In this document: piece after piece, positions 60,442 through 64,000 of the stretch | Layout of the letters: each line of letters opens with the position of its first letter | How positions within the stretch are numbered: position 1 is the first letter of the stretch | Assembly (NCBI GenBank): GCA_945861855.1 | Contig: CAMAWG010000003.1 | Span: 1-64,000 of the forward strand | Direction of reading: 5' to 3' | Source: Rhodoplanes serenus | GTDB lineage: Bacteria > Pseudomonadota > Alphaproteobacteria > Rhizobiales > Xanthobacteraceae | DNA length: 64,000 nt | Made by a program: the position numbers and the translations under genes | The notes under the pieces: generated by a model | What the model was told of the DNA's origin: nothing | Databases searched by the model: none | What the model saw: the letters and a program-made list of their open reading frames with translations, nothing else

Positions 60442-60475
60442 GACACGGGTATCGTGTTTCCGTGTTTCAGTGTCA
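60441..60475. promoter_or_regulatory. Putative antitoxin operator
   Basis: TGACAC (60441-60446) and GTGTCA (60470-60475) form an outer inverted repeat; ACACG (60443) and CGTGT (60453) form an inner one, with another CGTGT at 60461. The site abuts the antitoxin ATG, and its distal arm contains the pth stop codon. An operator here would leave almost no leader. It is a candidate for autoregulation by the toxin-antitoxin complex. Confidence 0.5.
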
Positions 60476-61072
60476 AGCGGATTCCTCGGGCTGGCCAAAG
60501 CCCTTGGCATCCATCGCGAGATGCACCTTGTTCTGGAAACTCGCGTCCTCGCCGCGCGCCAGAAGCTCGGCGTTGTCGGCGACGATGCCGATGAGCGCCT
60601 CGACCCAGTCGCGCTCGCTCTTGGCGAAGTCGCTGAGCACGTAAGGATGCACCATCTCCTTGACGCCGGGATGGCCGATGCCGATCCGCACCCGGCGGTA
60701 ATCGTTGCCGACATGCGCGGTAATCGAGCGCAGGCCGTTGTGCCCGGCGATTCCACCTCCGGTCTTCACCCGCATTTTGCCCGGCGGCAGTTCGAGCTCG
60801 TCCTGGAACACCACCACGTCGGAGAGCGCCATCTTGTAGAAATGCATGGCCTCGGCGACCGCATGCCCGGACTCGTTCATGAAAGTGCCGGGCAGGAGCA
60901 ATTGCACGCGCTCGCCGCCGAGCGGTCCTTCCGCCACCACACCCTGAAAGCGGCGGCGCCACGGCGGAAAGCCGTGGCGCTTGGCGATGGCGTCGACCGC
61001 CATGAAGCCGATGTTGTGCCGGTTGCGAGCATACTTTTCGCCGGGATTTCCCAGCCCGACGAAAAGCAGCAT
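60473..61072 (-). CDS. pth: Peptidyl-tRNA hydrolase
   Basis: Pth releases tRNA from peptidyl-tRNAs that have dropped off ribosomes. It starts at 61072 with [29 protein letters not shown], where the catalytic His is in RHNIG, then [33 protein letters not shown] with the conserved Asp, and [12 protein letters not shown] with Asn. The track's longer ORF begins inside rplY and is wrong. It has 199 residues. rplY lies 22 bp upstream, and a toxin-antitoxin pair separates it from ychF. Confidence 0.97.
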   Translation of the reverse strand: MLLFVGLGNPGEKYARNRHNIGFMAVDAIAKRHGFPPWRRRFQGVVAEGPLGGERVQLLLPGTFMNESGHAVAEAMHFYKMALSDVVVFQDELELPPGKMRVKTGGGIAGHNGLRSITAHVGNDYRRVRIGIGHPGVKEMVHPYVLSDFAKSERDWVEALIGIVADNAELLARGEDASFQNKVHLAMDAKGFGQPEESA

Positions 61073-61094
61073 GACGAACCGTCCGTGTATCGCC

Positions 61095-61862
61095 TCACTT
61101 CTTCGGTGCAGCACCGCCAGCAGCAGGTGCAGCACCGCCAGCAGCCGGAGCAGCACCCGCAGCAGGTGCAGCGCCCGCAGCTGGAGCGGCGCCTGGAGCA
61201 CCTTCGGCGCCCGGTACAACGCCAGCAGCAGCGGCGGCGGCAGCAGCGGCAGCCGCAGCAGCGGCGGCCTCGGCAGCGGCCTTCATTTCTTCGGCGTAGC
61301 CCGACGGCGGCACGATGGTCACCAGCGTCAGATCGATTCGCGAAGTCGCCTTCACGCCCGCCGGAAGCTTGATGTCGCTCAGATGCTTCGAATAGTTGAT
61401 CTCGAGCTCGCCGACATCGACATCGATGTGGTCCGGAATCTCCTCCGGCTTGACCATGACGTCGATCGTATGGGTGACCATGTTCACGGTGCCGCCGCGC
61501 TTCACGCCGGGGGCCGTATCGGCATTGGTCACGCGAATGGGGATCGCGACGCGGATCACCGCGCCCTCGCCAAGCCGCATGAAGTCCACATGCAGCGGGT
61601 TGTCGCGGATCGCATCGAGCTGGAAGTCGCGCGGGATCACGCGGTGCTTCTGGCCGTCGACCTCGAGGTCGTAGACGGTGGTCAGAAACCGCCCGGCGTA
61701 GATCTTCTGCCGCAGGTCGGCGTAATCGAGCGAAATGGTGATCGGCGGCTTGGAATCGCCGTAGATCACTCCTGGTACTCTGCCAGCGCGACGCTCCGAC
61801 CGGGCGGCCCCCTTGCCTGCCTTCGGACGCGCCGTCGCCTTGATTTCCTTGACGGTCGCCAT
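61095..61862 (-). CDS. rplY: 50S ribosomal protein L25 / general stress protein Ctc, with alanine-rich tail
   Basis: Residues 1-200 are a normal L25/TL5 (Ctc-type) protein that binds 5S r[71 protein letters not shown], and the C-terminal domain [44 protein letters not shown]. It then extends into about 60 residues of almost pure Ala, Pro and Gly, including a run of fifteen Ala and repeated GAAPA units. Such tails occur in other alphaproteobacterial L25 proteins. The ATG at 61862 is the conserved start; the track ORF starts further upstream. Confidence 0.95.
   Translation of the reverse strand: MATVKEIKATARPKAGKGAARSERRAGRVPGVIYGDSKPPITISLDYADLRQKIYAGRFLTTVYDLEVDGQKHRVIPRDFQLDAIRDNPLHVDFMRLGEGAVIRVAIPIRVTNADTAPGVKRGGTVNMVTHTIDVMVKPEEIPDHIDVDVGELEINYSKHLSDIKLPAGVKATSRIDLTLVTIVPPSGYAEEMKAAAEAAAAAAAAAAAAAAAGVVPGAEGAPGAAPAAGAAPAAGAAPAAGGAAPAAGGAAPKK
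61098..61282. repeat. Alanine/proline-coding low-complexity repeat at the 3' end of rplY
   Basis: The segment encodes A15 plus a run of GAAPA-like units at the end of L25. The Ala codons vary between GCT, GCC and GCG, so it is not a simple triplet expansion. The repetitive DNA is a likely hotspot for length variation. Confidence 0.75.
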
Positions 61863-62016
61863 GACGTAAGTCCTCGTGTTTAGGCTCGAAATTAAAGGGT
61901 TTTGGCCCGCGGCATGCCTCCAGGGGTGCTGGAACCGCAAGCTGGCGGCTGTATAGCGGTGCCGGGCGGCAAAGACAAGAAAACCGGCCGAAAATGAATC
62001 CGGGCAGGACGGCCGA

Positions 62017-62328
62017 TCAACCCTGGCCGGACGCGCCTTGTCCGGGGCCGGCATCGGCAAACTTGGTTTCCGCGGGCTTGGCCTCGAGCCTGGCTTCCAG
62101 CGCGGCAATCCGGACCTTGAGCGCCTCGTTTTCCTCGCGCGCCAGCCGGGCCATTTCCTTGACCGCCTCGAACTCCTCGCGCCGGACCACGTCGAGGTCG
62201 CCCAGGATGCGCTCGGCCTGTTGGCGCAGCATGGTGTCGAACTCGCGCCGCACGCCCTGGGCCACGCCAGCCGCGTCGTTCATCAGCCGCGCGGCTTCGT
62301 CGAAGAACCGGTTGTTTGTCTGGGCCAT
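62017..62328 (-). CDS. ubiK: UbiK-family (BMFP, DUF526) accessory factor
   Basis: The 103-residue product is a membrane-fusogenic coiled-coil protein: MAQTNNRFFDEAARLMNDAAGVAQGVRREFDTMLRQQAERILGDLDVVRREEFEAVKEMARLAREENEALKVRIAALEARL. This matches the UbiK/BMFP family, which aids ubiquinone synthesis as an accessory of the Ubi complex. The ATG at 62328 is the conserved start. It diverges from lgt with a 214-bp gap. The call of the ubiquinone role follows the family name only. Confidence 0.87.
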   Translation of the reverse strand: MAQTNNRFFDEAARLMNDAAGVAQGVRREFDTMLRQQAERILGDLDVVRREEFEAVKEMARLAREENEALKVRIAALEARLEAKPAETKFADAGPGQGASGQG

Positions 62329-62542
62329 CGGCGTCTCCGGGCTCCTGGAAGCGATTGGACAGCACAAACAATGGCAATCGGACCCCGTAATCGCAAGAGC
62401 AAGGTCGAGGCATTGTTAAGCCAGGGGAGCGACGAGCCGCCTCATTCCCTGGAGCGGCCGAGGCCGAGAGAGGCTGCGCCGTCGCCGCGCCTTGACTTCG
62501 CCATCCTCGTGGCCGCATCACGGCTGAAGCGCCGGATTCATC

Positions 62543-63367
62543 ATGCCATTCCTCTCCCTGCAATTTCCCGCATTCGATCCCGTGCTGATCTCGATCGGCC
62601 CGTTCCAGATCCGCTGGTATGCGCTGGCCTATATCGCCGGCATCCTGCTTGGCTGGCTCTACGCGCGCGCGTTGATCCGCAGCGAGCGGCTGTGGGGGGG
62701 GCCTGCGCCGCTCACGCTCGCGGACTTCGACGATTTCGTGCTGTGGGTGACGCTCGGCATCATTGTCGGCGGCCGGGCCGGCTACGTGCTGTTCTACAAC
62801 CCGGCGCATTTCGCGGCGCATCCGCTGGAAGCCCTGCAACTGTGGAAGGGCGGCATGTCGGTCCACGGCGGCTTCGTCGGCTGCGTGGTGGCGGTCGTGC
62901 TGTTTGCGCGCCGGCGCGGCATCTCGATCCTGTCCCTCGGCGACCTCACCTGCGCGGCCGGAACGATCGGGCTGTTTCTCGGCCGCATCGCCAATTTCAT
63001 CAACGGCGAGCTCTGGGGTCGCGCGACCGATGCGCCCTGGGGTATGGTGTTCCCGGGCGGCGGGCCGTTGCCGCGTCATCCAAGCCAGCTCTACGAGGCC
63101 ACCCTCGAAGGCTTGGCGCTGTTCATCGTGCTCTGGCTTTTCATACGGGCGGGCGCGCTGAAGCGGCCGGGGTTCGTGATCGGGGCCTTTGCCGTCGGCT
63201 ATTCCATCGGCCGGATCGTCTGCGAGTTCTTCCGTGAGCCTGACGCGCAGCTTGGATTTCTCTGGGGGGGCCTGACCATGGGGATGCTGCTGTCGGTGCC
63301 GCTGATGCTCACCGGTCTGGCCTTCATCGTGGCCGCGCAAAAGCGCCCGCCGCTGCGCCACACCTGA
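62543..63367 (+). CDS. lgt: Prolipoprotein diacylglyceryl transferase
   Basis: Lgt transfers diacylglyceryl from phosphatidylglycerol to the lipobox Cys of prolipoproteins. The seven-helix protein of 274 residues has [52 protein letters not shown] (a variant of the family signature GRIGNFINGE) and HPSQLYEA. It acts before LspA, also in this window, in the lipoprotein pathway. It is immediately followed by the SAM methyltransferase gene. Confidence 0.96.
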   Translation: MPFLSLQFPAFDPVLISIGPFQIRWYALAYIAGILLGWLYARALIRSERLWGGPAPLTLADFDDFVLWVTLGIIVGGRAGYVLFYNPAHFAAHPLEALQLWKGGMSVHGGFVGCVVAVVLFARRRGISILSLGDLTCAAGTIGLFLGRIANFINGELWGRATDAPWGMVFPGGGPLPRHPSQLYEATLEGLALFIVLWLFIRAGALKRPGFVIGAFAVGYSIGRIVCEFFREPDAQLGFLWGGLTMGMLLSVPLMLTGLAFIVAAQKRPPLRHT

Positions 63368-63384
63368 ATGTGCCGGGCCTGACC

Positions 63385-64000
63385 ATGGCGTCCACGCCGC
63401 TCGAAGCTGAAATTCGCCGGCGCATCATGCTGGCCGGGCCGATGCCGGTGCGGCAGTTCATGACGCTGTGCCTGAGCCATCCCGAGCACGGCTACTACAC
63501 GACGCGCGACCCGCTGGGCCGCGACGGCGATTTCATCACCTCGCCCGAGATCAGCCAGGTGTTCGGCGAATTGCTCGGCCTGTGGGCGGCGTCGGCGTGG
63601 CACCGCATGGGGCAGCCGGAAAACGTGCGGCTGGTCGAGCTGGGCCCCGGCCGCGGCACCATGATGCTCGATGCGCTGCGCGCGGCGCAGGTGGTGCCGG
63701 CGTTCCGCTCGGCGATCGTGCTGCACCTGGTCGAGATCAGCCCGGCGCTGCGGGAGCGACAGCGGCAGGCGCTCGCCACGCTCGACGTGCCGATGCTCTG
63801 GCATGAAACCTTCGACGAAGTGCCGGACGGCCCCGCCATCGTTCTCGCCAACGAGATGTTCGACGCGTTGCCGGTGAACCAGGCGATCAAGCAGTTCAAT
63901 GGCTGGTATGAGCGCGTGGTGGAACTCAACAGCGAGGGCAACCTTGCGTTCGGGATGGCCAACGAAGTGATCCCGCTGTTCGACCAACTCGTGCCGGCAA
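63385..64000 (+). CDS. MidA-like SAM-dependent methyltransferase, 5' part (runs off the window)
   Basis: The frame from the ATG at 63385 stays open to the window end, so the ORF track does not show it. It encodes RRIMLAGPMPVRQFMTLCLSHPEHGYYTTRDPLGRDGDFITSPEISQVFGELLGLW, the opening of the SAM-dependent methyltransferase family related to MidA/NDUFAF7, then LVELGPGRGTMMLDALR as SAM motif I and VLANEMFDALPVNQ. Human NDUFAF7 methylates an arginine in complex I; the bacterial target is unknown. The lgt-methyltransferase order is conserved in alphaproteobacteria. About 205 residues are present; the rest lies outside. Confidence 0.87.
   Translation, partial: MASTPLEAEIRRRIMLAGPMPVRQFMTLCLSHPEHGYYTTRDPLGRDGDFITSPEISQVFGELLGLWAASAWHRMGQPENVRLVELGPGRGTMMLDALRAAQVVPAFRSAIVLHLVEISPALRERQRQALATLDVPMLWHETFDEVPDGPAIVLANEMFDALPVNQAIKQFNGWYERVVELNSEGNLAFGMANEVIPLFDQLVPA

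Noticed and set aside
61098-61290. CRISPR or tandem repeat array
   Set aside because: The repetitiveness is explained by the Ala/Pro-rich coding tail of L25; there are no spacers of constant length.

Overview
The window is high-GC chromosomal DNA, almost fully coding, with frequent ATGA/GTGA stop-start overlaps. Gene content and order point to an alphaproteobacterium of the Hyphomicrobiales, close to the Bradyrhizobium / Rhodopseudomonas / Pseudolabrys group. The main signs are the ribF-ileS-lspA-M16-M16-pgi-mutL run, the pmbA-cysQ-DUF4170-DUF374-waaA-lpxK lipid A cluster, rplY-pth-ychF, the alphaproteobacterial families DUF2093, DUF4170 and DUF6101, several TctC-type binding proteins, and a nested palindromic repeat typical of these genomes. 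The taxon is inferred; there is no rRNA in the window.

Layout. 1-5.8 kb: a CheY-like receiver broken by an in-frame stop at the window edge, then ribF, ileS, lspA and a small lipoprotein. 5.9-12.3 kb: a catalytic/non-catalytic M16 peptidase pair, pgi, arfB and mutL. 12.4-15.4 kb: three tandem TctC (Bug) binding proteins with no permease. 15.4-19.5 kb: rsmD and rluB, divergent from tadA across a palindromic repeat, then a membrane protein and a transglutaminase-like gene with an apparent 1-nt frameshift. 19.7-25.2 kb: patatin, APH-like kinase, SnoaL-like protein, a ThDP enzyme of the benzoylformate decarboxylase type, dodecin, and a sugar-binding-like protein without a signal peptide. 25.2-28.2 kb: an ArsR-led operon of VOC, DUF1428 and three SRPBCC proteins with a palindrome at its promoter. 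28.2-31.7 kb: small basic protein, cupin, VapBC with twin operators, purD, and a Cys-rich secreted protein. 31.7-38.7 kb: MFS, orphan ABC binding protein, xseA, POT transporter, cyclase and dienelactone-hydrolase-like enzyme.

38.9-45.4 kb carries the lipid A/Kdo cluster and its conserved small neighbours. 45.5-46.4 kb is an ACMSD-like amidohydrolase. 46.6-52.6 kb is an RND efflux operon with a divergent TetR regulator and three related operator-like sites; its base composition looks lower in GC than the surroundings and suggests acquisition. 52.8-57.7 kb: ubiA with a proline-rich secreted protein, rsmE, MFS and two MaoC proteins. 57.9-64 kb: DUF4282, a GreA/B-like factor, ychF, a toxin-antitoxin pair wedged between ychF and pth, rplY (L25) with an alanine-rich tail, ubiK, lgt and a partial MidA-like methyltransferase.

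Most of the window is housekeeping: translation quality control (ileS, tadA, arfB, pth, rsmD, rsmE, rluB), envelope biogenesis (lspA, lgt, lpxK, waaA), DNA repair (mutL, xseA) and cofactors (ribF, ubiA, ubiK). The accessory signals are the two toxin-antitoxin modules, the ArsR/SRPBCC operon and the RND/TetR island. No tRNA, rRNA, CRISPR array, IS element or prophage was seen. No gap between genes exceeds 300 bases; the larger ones (183-428, 19410-19685 and 52601-52842) hold nothing recognisable apart from one doubtful small ORF.
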